Assembly (NCBI GenBank): GCA_945957185.1
Contig: CAMFKA010000084.1
Span: forward strand, 1-8,872
Origin: an uncultured Chlamydiaceae bacterium
Lineage (GTDB): Bacteria; Chlamydiota; Chlamydiia; Chlamydiales; Parachlamydiaceae
DNA: 8,872 nucleotides
Reading direction: 5' to 3'
The notes below the pieces were generated by a model, which was not told where the DNA came from, ran no database searches, and saw only the letters and a program-made list of their open reading frames with translations. This document shows, piece by piece, positions 1 to 6,805 of the stretch. Within the stretch, counting starts at the first letter, position 1; each line of letters starts with the position of its first letter. A program made the position numbers and the translations under genes.

Positions 1-30
1 CGTGGGCTCGGAGATGTGTATAAGAGACAG
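1..30 (+). other. Residual Illumina Nextera adapter with Tn5 mosaic end (artefact)
   Basis: These bases match the 3' 30 bases of the Nextera transposase read-2 adapter as I know it. Positions 12-30 are the complete 19-base Tn5 mosaic end (AGATGTGTATAAGAGACAG). This is a library-preparation sequence left on the contig edge, not a natural transposon end. Genuine genomic sequence appears to start at 31, where an open reading frame runs straight into tatD. Confidence 0.97.
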
Positions 31-141
31 GAACAAGGGAAAGAGCCTACGATTCTTCCGCAAGTACTGACTCCGGATATCGTTTTGGAGGAACTGGAAA
101 AAATACCGACACCTGCAGGCGGAGAACAAGAGGCTGTTTAA
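31..141 (+). CDS. 3' end of an upstream gene, possibly thiol:disulfide interchange protein DsbD (partial)
   Basis: The frame is open from the adapter junction for 36 codons and stops at TAA 139-141, which shares one base with the tatD ATG (TAATG). The tail includes GKEPTILPQVLTPDIVLEEL, then a Pro/Gly/Glu-rich end (TPAGGEQEAV). A strand-like GKE stretch followed by an amphipathic terminal helix would suit the end of a thioredoxin fold. From memory, dsbD lies beside the TatD homologue in Chlamydia, so the C-terminal thioredoxin domain of DsbD is a reasonable guess, but no diagnostic motif is left. The coding status is supported by frame continuity and the overlap; the identity is a weak inference. 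Confidence 0.6.
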   Translation, partial: EQGKEPTILPQVLTPDIVLEELEKIPTPAGGEQEAV

Positions 142-917
142 TGTATTGGATCGATTCGCATGCTCACCTAACAGGTGAGACATTATTTCCTCAATTTCCC
201 GAATTAGTGGAGCGCGCCGCAAAAGCCGGCGTACAACGGATCGTCAACATCTGCACAGATCGCGACAGCCTTGCCAGAGCTTTAGAAGTGATGGAGCAGT
301 ACCCCTCTGTCGTGCATGCCGCTGCGATCCCTCCTCACGGCGTTGTCGATGAGGGAGCTCCCGGATTCCCTGCTGTCAAAGACGCAGCCGAAAAAGGGTT
401 GCTGGTCGCTATCGGGGAAACAGGCCTCGATTACTACCACTCGGAAGCCACCAAAGAAACACAAAAGAAATTCCTGATCGATCATTTGCAATTAGCGAAT
501 GCTGTTGATTTACCGATTGTGATCCACTGCCGCAACGCCTTTGCCGACTTCTTTGAAATTCTTGATGCAGAATGCCGTCAAGGCAGCACATGGAGAAAAG
601 GAGTACTGCACTGCTTTACAGGGACAATGGCAGAAGCCGAAGAAGTCATCAAAAGAGGCTGGTATGTTTCTATTAGCGGCATTGCGACTTTTAAAAAGAG
701 CGACGAGCTTCGTGAAATCATCAAAAATGTTCCTTTAGAGCATCTAGTGATAGAAACCGACTCCCCATGGCTTGCACCGCAGCTGTATCGAGGCAAAACA
801 AACGAGCCTGCCTATGTTTCTGAAGTGGGAAAAACTATCGCACAAGTCAAAGAGATTCCACTAGAAGAGGTCGCTCAAGTAACTTATCAAAACACACAAA
901 ATCTATTTGGACTATGA
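141..917 (+). CDS. tatD: TatD family metal-dependent hydrolase / 3'-5' DNase
   Basis: This is a 258-residue cytoplasmic TatD-family enzyme of usual length (about 255-265), a TIM-barrel amidohydrolase that binds two divalent metals. Family members act as 3'-5' exonucleases on DNA/RNA and take part in DNA repair or turnover; the physiological substrate here cannot be told. All expected ligands are visible: H7 and H9 (SHAHL), E93 in GETGLDYY, H129 in VIHCRNA, H157 in LHCFTG and D207 in ETDSPWLAP. The segment that usually reads G-x-H-P-H reads AAIPPHG here (residues 61-67), keeping the second His but losing the first. The start ATG overlaps the upstream stop, and GAGG at 130-133 gives a well-placed ribosome binding site. 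The stop overlaps the next gene (ATGA), indicating translational coupling. Confidence 0.95.
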   Translation: MYWIDSHAHLTGETLFPQFPELVERAAKAGVQRIVNICTDRDSLARALEVMEQYPSVVHAAAIPPHGVVDEGAPGFPAVKDAAEKGLLVAIGETGLDYYHSEATKETQKKFLIDHLQLANAVDLPIVIHCRNAFADFFEILDAECRQGSTWRKGVLHCFTGTMAEAEEVIKRGWYVSISGIATFKKSDELREIIKNVPLEHLVIETDSPWLAPQLYRGKTNEPAYVSEVGKTIAQVKEIPLEEVAQVTYQNTQNLFGL

Positions 918-1261
918 AAACACTATTTACTGCTATTTTATTGATCCAGGGAACCTTGTCAGCAGAGTACTTGCTGATGGGAAAATCCGAACTTCCACAA
1001 GCTGAAATGCTGATCCAAGCGACGCAAAAGAGCCTTGAGCAGCAAAAGTATATCCATCATCTCTTGAAAGAGTACATCATCACTCAAGACGATTTCCAAA
1101 AAAACCCTTCCGACAACAAAATTCTCTCTCAAATGGTTTTCAAAGGTAGCCAACTTTTTCAAATGATAAAAGAGGCTCATCTGGAACACAACTTCAGCCC
1201 CGATTTCCTTAACGAATTGACCGTGTTAGATCAATTCGCGCAAAAGGGGAGAAAAAAGTAA
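914..1261 (+). CDS. Small putative exported helical protein, function unknown
   Basis: A 115-residue protein that I do not recognise. Residues 1-17 look like a Sec signal peptide: a Lys near the start, a hydrophobic core (LFTAILLI) and a small-residue cleavage site after LSA. The mature part has no further membrane segment. It is Gln/Lys/Glu-rich and apparently all helical (for example EMLIQATQKSLEQQK), ending in a basic tail (KGRKK). No cysteine or catalytic motif is seen. There is no strong ribosome binding site; the ATG sits in the tatD stop (ATGA, 914-917), so translation is probably coupled to tatD. One base separates its stop from psd. The position between tatD and psd suggests co-transcription, not function. 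A small periplasmic or adaptor-like protein is possible. Confidence 0.75.
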   Translation: MKTLFTAILLIQGTLSAEYLLMGKSELPQAEMLIQATQKSLEQQKYIHHLLKEYIITQDDFQKNPSDNKILSQMVFKGSQLFQMIKEAHLEHNFSPDFLNELTVLDQFAQKGRKK

Positions 1262-1262
1262 C

Positions 1263-2165
1263 ATGAACGTCCTAAAAGTTTACGATAGAGCCTCCCAAAC
1301 TGTTCAGGAGGAATCCGTTTATGGAGAACGTGTCCTCGCTTTGTTGTACGGAAAGTCATTTTTTTCTAAAACATTAGGCGCTGCTATCCGCTACGGCGTT
1401 TCCCATTTTCCGATTTTGTCGGTATTGTATGGTCAACTGCAAAAAATCCCCTCCTCCCGCCGCAAAATCGCCCCATTCATTGCAGAATACGACATCGATG
1501 CTTCCGAATTTGTTAAGCCTGTCGACCAGTTTGTCTCTTTTAACGATTTTTTTATCCGTAGACTGCGTCCCGAAACACGCCCTATCAGCGAATCGGAAGC
1601 CGTGCTCCCTGCCGATGCTCGCTACACCATCATCCCTGAAATTTCAAAAGCCGAATTCCTTGTCAAAGGGCGCGCTTTCAATTTGAAGGAATTTTTGGGA
1701 AGCGAAGCGTTAGCACAAAAGTTTGAAGGAGGGTCCATGGTAATCGCCAGGCTGTGCCCTCTCGATTACCACCGTTTTCATTTCCCTTGCGACGGTGTCG
1801 CCGGAACAATCACTCCCATTAATGGTTACCTCTACTCTGTGAATCCTATCGCTTTGTATAACAATTGGAAACGACTGGGAGAAAATCGACGTGTGCTGAC
1901 GTTACTGGAAACTCCCGCTTTCGGCACTGTCGCTGTTGTAGAAGTTGGAGCAACTTGTGTTGGAGAGATCTATCAACTGTTCCCTGAAGGAGCATCAGTT
2001 CAAAAAGGAGACGAGAAGGGGTACTTCTCTTTCGGAGGCTCCGCTATGGTCCTTCTGTTTCAAAAAGGTACGATCCGTTTTACGGATGACTTACTCAACA
2101 TCCCCGAAGGGTTGGAAATCATCGGAAAGATGGGGCAACCCCTTGGAATCTCTGTAAAACCGTAA
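1263..2165 (+). CDS. psd: Phosphatidylserine decarboxylase proenzyme, type II
   Basis: This 300-residue membrane-associated enzyme converts phosphatidylserine to phosphatidylethanolamine and releases CO2. It is made as a proenzyme that cleaves itself at an internal serine to create the pyruvoyl cofactor. The cleavage motif is F-G-G-S (residues 257-260), so S260 would become the pyruvoyl group of a roughly 41-residue alpha chain (260-300), with residues 1-259 forming the beta chain. The other self-cleavage residues are visible: D118 in LPADAR and histidines H170/H173 in DYHRFHFP. The segment SFNDFFIRRLRPETRP (92-107) is typical of the type II subfamily. Length and the GGS form (rather than LGST of E. 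coli) also indicate type II, as in chlamydiae. The gene starts one base after the preceding stop; a purine-rich AGGGGAGA (1245-1252) lies slightly far upstream. It is the last gene of this operon in view. Confidence 0.97.
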   Translation: MNVLKVYDRASQTVQEESVYGERVLALLYGKSFFSKTLGAAIRYGVSHFPILSVLYGQLQKIPSSRRKIAPFIAEYDIDASEFVKPVDQFVSFNDFFIRRLRPETRPISESEAVLPADARYTIIPEISKAEFLVKGRAFNLKEFLGSEALAQKFEGGSMVIARLCPLDYHRFHFPCDGVAGTITPINGYLYSVNPIALYNNWKRLGENRRVLTLLETPAFGTVAVVEVGATCVGEIYQLFPEGASVQKGDEKGYFSFGGSAMVLLFQKGTIRFTDDLLNIPEGLEIIGKMGQPLGISVKP

Positions 2166-2189
2166 CAAAAAAACTGTTTTTATTTTGGC

Positions 2190-2428
2190 AAAATTTCAAT
2201 GAAGCACGTCCTATGCCGCGGATGCGGCTAAAGCGTGTAGCCACATGCGTAAGCGTGTGGTTCGATAGGTAAAAATAAAAGAGCCGTGAACACGGCGGCA
2301 GATTTTCTGTTGGTTTCTGTCGCCGCATTCACGGCTCAATTTCTTATATCATTGCTACCACACGCTCATGCATGTGGCTACACGCTTTAGCCGCATCCGC
2401 GGCATAGGGCGCGCCTCGCTGAAATTTT
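2190..2428. repeat. 239-bp palindromic element with 71-base inverted arms (MITE- or REP-like)
   Basis: The left arm 2190-2260 and right arm 2358-2428 are inverted copies of the same 71 bases with, by my alignment, 64 identities and 7 differences and no gaps. The best-conserved part is 2211-2248, identical to its partner. Smaller hairpins are nested within each arm: GCCGC-GGAT-GCGGC (2215-2228) and CCACATGC-GTAA-GCGTGTGG (2241-2260). The 97 bases between the arms carry another hairpin. No transposase gene and no clear target-site duplication is seen, so this could be a non-autonomous mobile palindrome or a REP/BIME-like element. It fills most of the psd-lpdA gap, and apart from it and the lpdA promoter region I see nothing there. 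Confidence 0.85.
2281..2337. terminator. Central hairpin of the first palindromic element; possible psd terminator
   Basis: GAGCCGTGAA (2281-2290) pairs with TTCACGGCTC (2328-2337). After a two-base mismatch, CGGCG (2293-2297) pairs with CGCCG (2321-2325), and one wobble plus four more pairs extend the stem to 2302/2316, leaving a 13-base loop. The stem is preceded by A-rich bases (2271-2280) and followed by AATTTCTTAT, an arrangement that could stop transcription from either side. The T run is poor, so a terminator role is tentative; the hairpin itself is clear. Confidence 0.4.
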
Positions 2429-2497
2429 ATTAATAAAATATGAGTACAAGTATGACTCTTCAGCGGTATAAAATTTCTGGCGGGAACCTTGATGTTC

Positions 2498-2506
2498 TGC
2501 TATGAT
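2498..2506 (+). promoter_or_regulatory. Extended -10 promoter candidate for lpdA-lipA-adeC
   Basis: TGCTATGAT has a TG-N extended -10 motif joined to the hexamer TATGAT (2501-2506), 27 bases before the lpdA ATG. No good -35 hexamer lies 16-18 bases upstream, which is compatible with an extended -10 promoter. The nearby TTGATG (2489-2494) is only 6 bases from the -10, too close to serve as its -35. The call rests on sequence match only. Confidence 0.4.
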
Positions 2507-2533
2507 CCGATCAAATACAACTAGTGTGGAATC

Positions 2534-3925
2534 ATGGATAAGCATTTCGATATTATCGTCATCGGAGCCGGTCCCGCAGGCTACCCTGCAGCGATCCGAG
2601 CAGCACAAAGAGGTAAATCCGTCGCATTGATCGATGGAAAAGAGGTCGGTGGCACATGCCTCAATCGAGGATGCATCCCCTCCAAAGCCATGATCGCCTC
2701 TGCAGAGCAATACGAAAACATCATTCGCGCTTCTCAATTCGGCATTACCACCTCTTCCACCTCCTTTGACTACGCAAAGTTTGTAGAGCGAAAAAACGGC
2801 GTGGTAGAAAAAATCCGCAAAAGCCTTGAAGGACTTATCGCTAGCAACAAAATCACTCTGATTAAAGGGTGGGCAGAGTTCATCGATCCCCACGCTGTCA
2901 AAGTCGGAGACCAAAAATATACGTGCGGTAAGCTGATCCTTGCAATGGGATCCGAGCCGAAAGAGATTCCGACAATGCCTGTCGACCATAAAATCGTCTT
3001 AGACTCCACCTCACTTCTCAATTTGAACGTCTTTCCCAAATCCATGATTATCATTGGCGGTGGCGTGATTGGTTGCGAATTTGCAAGCATGCTCTCTCTT
3101 TTGGGGTGTAAAGTTACGATAATAGAAATGCTCCCTCGCATCCTTCCTGCAGAATGTGAATCGATTTCAAAAGCGATTACAAAATTGTTTGAAAAGCGAG
3201 GGATTGCGATTCACACTAATGTCAGCGTTAAATCCGTGACAACAGCTAACAATGAAGCAGTTGTCGCATTAGCATCCGGAGAGGCACTAAAAGCAGAAAA
3301 AGCGCTTATTGCCGTCGGTAGATCTTTGAATACTCAGGGGAAAGGAATCGATAAACTGGGAATCAAAGTCGATGACAAAGGGATCGTCACCGTCAACAGT
3401 CAAATGCAAACTTCTCATGCTGACGTTTACGCTGTCGGGGATATCGCATCGAAGTGGTGGTTAGCGCATGTAGGTACACACCAAGGCCTTGTCGCTGCTG
3501 ACAATGCTTGCGGCATCGACGCTCACATGCACTACAACGCTATCCCTAACGTTATCTTTACGCATCCCGAAGCGGCATCAGTCGGAATGTCCCTCAAGCA
3601 AGCGCAAGATGCCGGCTTTCAAGCAACGGTTGGGCAGTTTCCTTTCATGGCTTTGGGGAAATCACAAGCCGCCATCGAGACAGACGGTTTTGCACAAGTC
3701 GTCGTCGATGAAACGACTCATCAGATTCTTGGAGCACAAGTTGTTGGGCATGACGCTTCGAATTTAATTGCTGAAATGGCCTTGGCAATCACAAACGAAT
3801 TGACGCTAGAGTGTGTCACCGAAACGATTCACGCTCATCCGACGCTTTCCGAAGCTTGGTTAGAAGCTTCATTGATCGCCGAGGGCATTCCTGTTCATTT
3901 CCCTCCCAAAGCAACAAAAAAATAG
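2534..3925 (+). CDS. lpdA: Dihydrolipoyl dehydrogenase (E3)
   Basis: This 463-residue cytoplasmic flavoenzyme reoxidises dihydrolipoamide on the E2 subunits of pyruvate/2-oxoglutarate dehydrogenase (or the glycine cleavage H protein) with NAD+. Features in order: FAD-binding GAGPAG (11-16); redox disulfide C42/C47 in GGTCLNRGCIPSK; NAD-binding GGGVIG (175-180), with acidic E198 at the end of the second strand as expected for NAD; the second FAD contact AVGDI (300-304); and the catalytic His-Glu pair H435/E440 in HAHPTLSE of the dimerisation domain. Nothing is missing, and the length is normal. The ribosome binding site is weak (GTGGA, 4-6 bases before ATG). lipA follows directly, so E3 and the lipoate-making enzyme are probably co-expressed. 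I recall the same pair in Chlamydia. Confidence 0.97.
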   Translation: MDKHFDIIVIGAGPAGYPAAIRAAQRGKSVALIDGKEVGGTCLNRGCIPSKAMIASAEQYENIIRASQFGITTSSTSFDYAKFVERKNGVVEKIRKSLEGLIASNKITLIKGWAEFIDPHAVKVGDQKYTCGKLILAMGSEPKEIPTMPVDHKIVLDSTSLLNLNVFPKSMIIIGGGVIGCEFASMLSLLGCKVTIIEMLPRILPAECESISKAITKLFEKRGIAIHTNVSVKSVTTANNEAVVALASGEALKAEKALIAVGRSLNTQGKGIDKLGIKVDDKGIVTVNSQMQTSHADVYAVGDIASKWWLAHVGTHQGLVAADNACGIDAHMHYNAIPNVIFTHPEAASVGMSLKQAQDAGFQATVGQFPFMALGKSQAAIETDGFAQVVVDETTHQILGAQVVGHDASNLIAEMALAITNELTLECVTETIHAHPTLSEAWLEASLIAEGIPVHFPPKATKK

Positions 3926-3929
3926 GTGA
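3924..3929 (+). promoter_or_regulatory. Ribosome binding site that fixes the lipA start at ATG 3935
   Basis: AGGTGA overlaps the lpdA stop TAG (3923-3925) and lies 5 bases before ATG 3935. A GTG at 3926, directly after the stop, is an in-frame alternative start but is part of this Shine-Dalgarno sequence, and only A-rich bases precede it. The ATG is therefore preferred. Confidence 0.7.
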
Positions 3930-3934
3930 CACAA

Positions 3935-4897
3935 ATGAGTTGTGGTAGCGAACGCTTTGATGCAAGCCCTAAAGTTAAAACGAATAGACTCAACATTCTC
4001 CCTCCAAATCCGGAGCAAGACAACGATGCCGAAAGTGTTGTAGGAAAAGGGAGATTTCCTTCGTGGCTGCACCGTAAGCTCCCCGAAGGGGCAACTCTAT
4101 GGAAAACCGGCGATGTGCTTTCAAAGAATCGCCTCCACACGGTATGTGAAGAGGCACGTTGTCCCAATCTTCTCGAATGCTGGAGCAAAAAGACCGCCAC
4201 ATTTCTTGTGATGGGAAAGGCCTGCACACGCAATTGCGGTTTCTGTGACATCGACTTCTCCCGAAATCCCAAAGCTTTAGAAGAGGACGAACCGGCTCGC
4301 GTAGCGGACTCTGTCAAACAACTTGGATTGAAACATGTCGTCATCACCATGGTCGCTAGAGACGACCTCGAAGATGGCGGAGCATCACATCTGGCAAAAA
4401 TCATCCAAGAAATTAAAACCGATGCTCCCGACTCCACTATTGAAGTGCTGACTTCCGATTTTTCAGGAAATTTAGAGGCCTTACAAGTGATTTTAGATGC
4501 GGAGCCAAACATTTTTAATCACAATTTGGAAACTGTTCGAGAATTGACTCCAAGAGTCCGCCACAAAGCGACATACGACCGCTCTCTCCGCGTGTTAAAA
4601 TATGTGAAGGACAACTCGACTATCATCACTAAATCGGGAATCATGGTGGGGCTAGGCGAGACAGAGGCACAAGTGAAAGAGGCGTTACAAGATCTTAAAG
4701 AAGCCGGCGTTTCCATTGTCACGATGGGACAATATCTACAACCTAACAGACACAAACTCCTCGTTAAGTCTTTTGTCACTCCCGAACAGTTCAAACAGTA
4801 TGAAGAGTACGGAAAGGAGATCGGTATTCCCCACATGTACTGCGGACCATTTGTGCGTTCAAGCTACAATGCAGCTGAAGTGTTTCAACAGCTTTAA
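3935..4897 (+). CDS. lipA: Lipoyl synthase (radical SAM)
   Basis: A 320-residue radical-SAM enzyme that inserts two sulfurs into protein-bound octanoyl groups to make lipoyl cofactors on E2 subunits and H protein. Numbered from ATG 3935, the auxiliary [4Fe-4S] cluster ligands are C71, C76 and C82 (CEEARCPNLLEC). The SAM cluster is CX3CX2C at C97, C101 and C104 (CTRNCGFC). The C-terminal RSSY motif (308-311) supplies the serine ligand of the auxiliary cluster. The segment MVARDDLEDGG takes the place of the more common SVDRDDLPDGG. About 30 residues before the first conserved region (up to the GRFPSWLH stretch) are polar and probably flexible. A GTG start at 3926 would add three residues. It is packed against lpdA, in the same pathway; no lipB or lplA is visible here. 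adeC follows after 12 bases. Confidence 0.97.
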   Translation: MSCGSERFDASPKVKTNRLNILPPNPEQDNDAESVVGKGRFPSWLHRKLPEGATLWKTGDVLSKNRLHTVCEEARCPNLLECWSKKTATFLVMGKACTRNCGFCDIDFSRNPKALEEDEPARVADSVKQLGLKHVVITMVARDDLEDGGASHLAKIIQEIKTDAPDSTIEVLTSDFSGNLEALQVILDAEPNIFNHNLETVRELTPRVRHKATYDRSLRVLKYVKDNSTIITKSGIMVGLGETEAQVKEALQDLKEAGVSIVTMGQYLQPNRHKLLVKSFVTPEQFKQYEEYGKEIGIPHMYCGPFVRSSYNAAEVFQQL

Positions 4898-4909
4898 AAA
4901 AGGAGTTTT

Positions 4910-6544
4910 ATGCAGACGTATTCCGGAACAATCGTAGACCCTTTAAATGGAAAAATGTTTTTTGGTACGCTAACGGTTGAATCTGGGAAAATCGTCGCTA
5001 TTGCGGAAGATGTATCCCCAAAAGGAGAGGGATATATTTTACCCGGTTTTATCGATGCCCACGTTCATGTTGAAAGCTCCATGCTCATCCCTTCCGAATT
5101 CGCTAGAATGGCACTTCCTCACGGCACTGTCGCTACCGTTTCCGATCCACACGAAATAGGCAATGTCCTGGGAGTCGAGGGCGTGGAGTTTATGATCGAA
5201 AATGGCAAGCAAGTTCCGTTTCATTTCTATTTTGGAGTTCCCTCTTGTGTCCCTGCTACGCAAATGGAAACATCGGGAGCCTCTATCACTGCCACAGAAG
5301 TCGAGGATCTTTTTCAGAAACACGATTTGAAGTATTTAAGCGAAGTGATGAACTATCCGGGAGTGATCCACCGCGATCCGGAAGTGATGGCAAAAATTGA
5401 AGTGGCAAAAAAATATCACAAACGGATCGATGGACATTCCCCGGGCGTTATCGGCGCTGCATTAAAAAAATATGCTGAGGCGGGTATCACGACCGATCAC
5501 GAATGTTTTACTCTGCATGAAGCAAAAGAGAAGCTTGCTTGTGGAATGTCCGTACTCATTCGTGAAGGATCGGCAGCAAAAAATTTCGATGAATTGCACT
5601 CGCTGATTACAGAAGCTCCAAATCATGTCATGCTCTGCAGCGACGACAAACATCCCCACGAATTAGTTAAAGGCCATATCAATCAACTTGTAATTCGAGC
5701 CTTGTTTGACAAAAAACACGACCTGATGAATGTTCTCAAAGCAGCGTGTGTGAATCCTGTTTTGCATTACGGCTTGGATGTAGGGTTGTTGCGCGTTGGA
5801 GATTCGGCCGATTTCATCAGAATCGATTCGTTAAACTCTTTTCAAGTCCTAGAGACCTACGTCCAAGGGCAATTAGTCGCAAAGGAAGGAAAATCGCTAT
5901 TCCCTAGCATATCTTGCAAACCTATTAATCACTTCCACTGCACTCCTAAGGAACCTCGCGATTTTCAGGTTTCTGCTGATGGTGTCGACCAAATTAACGT
6001 GATCGTTCCTATTGATAACCAATTGGTAACGGAGAGAGCTGTGTTGACCCCTAAAATCAATGACGGACTTGTTGTTGCTGATCCGGAAAGAAATACTCTC
6101 AAACTTGTGGTCGTCAACCGTTACAACGACGCTCCACCTGCTGTAGGGTTCATTCAAAATTTCGGTCTCACAGAAGGAGCACTAGGTTCCTGCATTGCCC
6201 ATGACAGCCACAATATTATCGCTGTGGGATGTACGGACGAGGCGATCGCTGCTGTTGTCAATGCTATCATTCAGAATCAAGGGGGAATCGGAGCTGTTAA
6301 TGGACTCGGAGAGGTCTCTACGCTGCCTCTTCCTATTGCAGGGATCATGAGTGCCGAATCGGGAGAAACGGTCGCACAGAAGTATGTCGCGTTAGAAACC
6401 AAGGCGAAAATGTTGGGCTCACAATTGCATGATCCCTTTATGACGCTTTCATTTATGGCGCTGTTGGTAATCCCCAAGCTGAAATTAAGCGATAAAGGGC
6501 TCTTTGACGGCGAAACATTCACCTTCGCCTCACTTAATTCATGA
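4910..6544 (+). CDS. adeC: Adenine deaminase
   Basis: This 544-residue amidohydrolase converts adenine to hypoxanthine and ammonia in purine salvage; it acts in the cytoplasm with a metal centre (often Mn/Fe). The AdeC signature is strong: PGFIDAHVHVESSM with metal ligands H51 and H53, then LPHGTVATVSDPHEIGNV (H81, E82). Further family segments are GVPSCVPATQMETSGA (E120), LSEVMNYPGVI (E145), IDGHSPG (H176), TTDHECFT (H197) and LCSDDKHPHEL (D245/D246). The C-terminal AdeC domain is present, including AHDSHNIIAVG (430-440). It is somewhat shorter than the roughly 580-residue enzymes of E. coli and B. subtilis but looks intact. AGGAG (4901-4905) lies four bases before ATG. It is probably co-transcribed with lpdA-lipA, though unrelated in pathway, and may have been acquired into that operon (inference). 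Confidence 0.95.
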   Translation: MQTYSGTIVDPLNGKMFFGTLTVESGKIVAIAEDVSPKGEGYILPGFIDAHVHVESSMLIPSEFARMALPHGTVATVSDPHEIGNVLGVEGVEFMIENGKQVPFHFYFGVPSCVPATQMETSGASITATEVEDLFQKHDLKYLSEVMNYPGVIHRDPEVMAKIEVAKKYHKRIDGHSPGVIGAALKKYAEAGITTDHECFTLHEAKEKLACGMSVLIREGSAAKNFDELHSLITEAPNHVMLCSDDKHPHELVKGHINQLVIRALFDKKHDLMNVLKAACVNPVLHYGLDVGLLRVGDSADFIRIDSLNSFQVLETYVQGQLVAKEGKSLFPSISCKPINHFHCTPKEPRDFQVSADGVDQINVIVPIDNQLVTERAVLTPKINDGLVVADPERNTLKLVVVNRYNDAPPAVGFIQNFGLTEGALGSCIAHDSHNIIAVGCTDEAIAAVVNAIIQNQGGIGAVNGLGEVSTLPLPIAGIMSAESGETVAQKYVALETKAKMLGSQLHDPFMTLSFMALLVIPKLKLSDKGLFDGETFTFASLNS

Positions 6545-6588
6545 ATCAAGCTTAGGACAGCATAGACGCCTATCTAAGAATTTATGTC

Positions 6589-6617
6589 GGCCTTTCAGGC
6601 CTCGGTTTTGTTTTTCT
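6589..6617 (+). terminator. Possible intrinsic terminator of adeC
   Basis: The hairpin GGCCT-TTC-AGGCC (6589-6601) is followed by the T-rich tail TCGGTTTTGTTTTTCT. The stem is only five pairs, but it is G/C-rich with a tight loop. It lies about 45 bases after the adeC stop and forms the left outer module of the palindromic element. Confidence 0.4.
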
Positions 6618-6805
6618 CCTTACCCAGGTTTCCGTTCGCTGTGCTCACTCCAACCTGGGCTATGATATTTCAGCCCTTTGGGCTTCAGCTGCAGAAATCG
6701 TATTCAAAAATGATTGTCATAATAGAATATGCGTTAAGTCCCACAGGGACGGAATATCATAGCCCAGGTTGGAGTGAGCACAGCGAACGGAAACCTGGGT
6801 AAGAT

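Noticed and set aside
1..30. Natural Tn5/IS50-like transposon end
   Set aside because: The bases include Nextera-specific adapter sequence outside the mosaic end and sit exactly at the contig edge, so this is library adapter rather than a resident element.
2489..2494. TTGATG as -35 hexamer for lpdA
   Set aside because: It is only 6 bases from the best -10 (TATGAT), far below a working spacer length.
2190..2533. Riboswitch or leader upstream of lpdA
   Set aside because: The strong folding is explained by the long inverted-repeat element and no known riboswitch core was recognised.
2387..2989. 200-codon open frame on the minus strand overlapping lpdA
   Set aside because: It lies antisense to conserved FAD-binding and redox-motif codons of lpdA, begins within the lpdA coding region and ends in the palindrome, and has a Cys-rich shadow-like composition.
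3895..4512. 205-codon open frame on the minus strand opposite lipA
   Set aside because: It is fully antisense to the lpdA end and the cluster-binding region of lipA; its Ser-rich, low-complexity translation is typical of a shadow frame.
6584..6802. 72-codon + strand frame in the adeC downstream gap
   Set aside because: It is made of the palindromic element, with both arms read through; no ribosome binding site and no protein-like composition.
6619..6803. CRISPR array or insertion sequence
   Set aside because: The two 51-base copies are inverted, not direct and regularly spaced, and there is no cas or transposase gene in the window.
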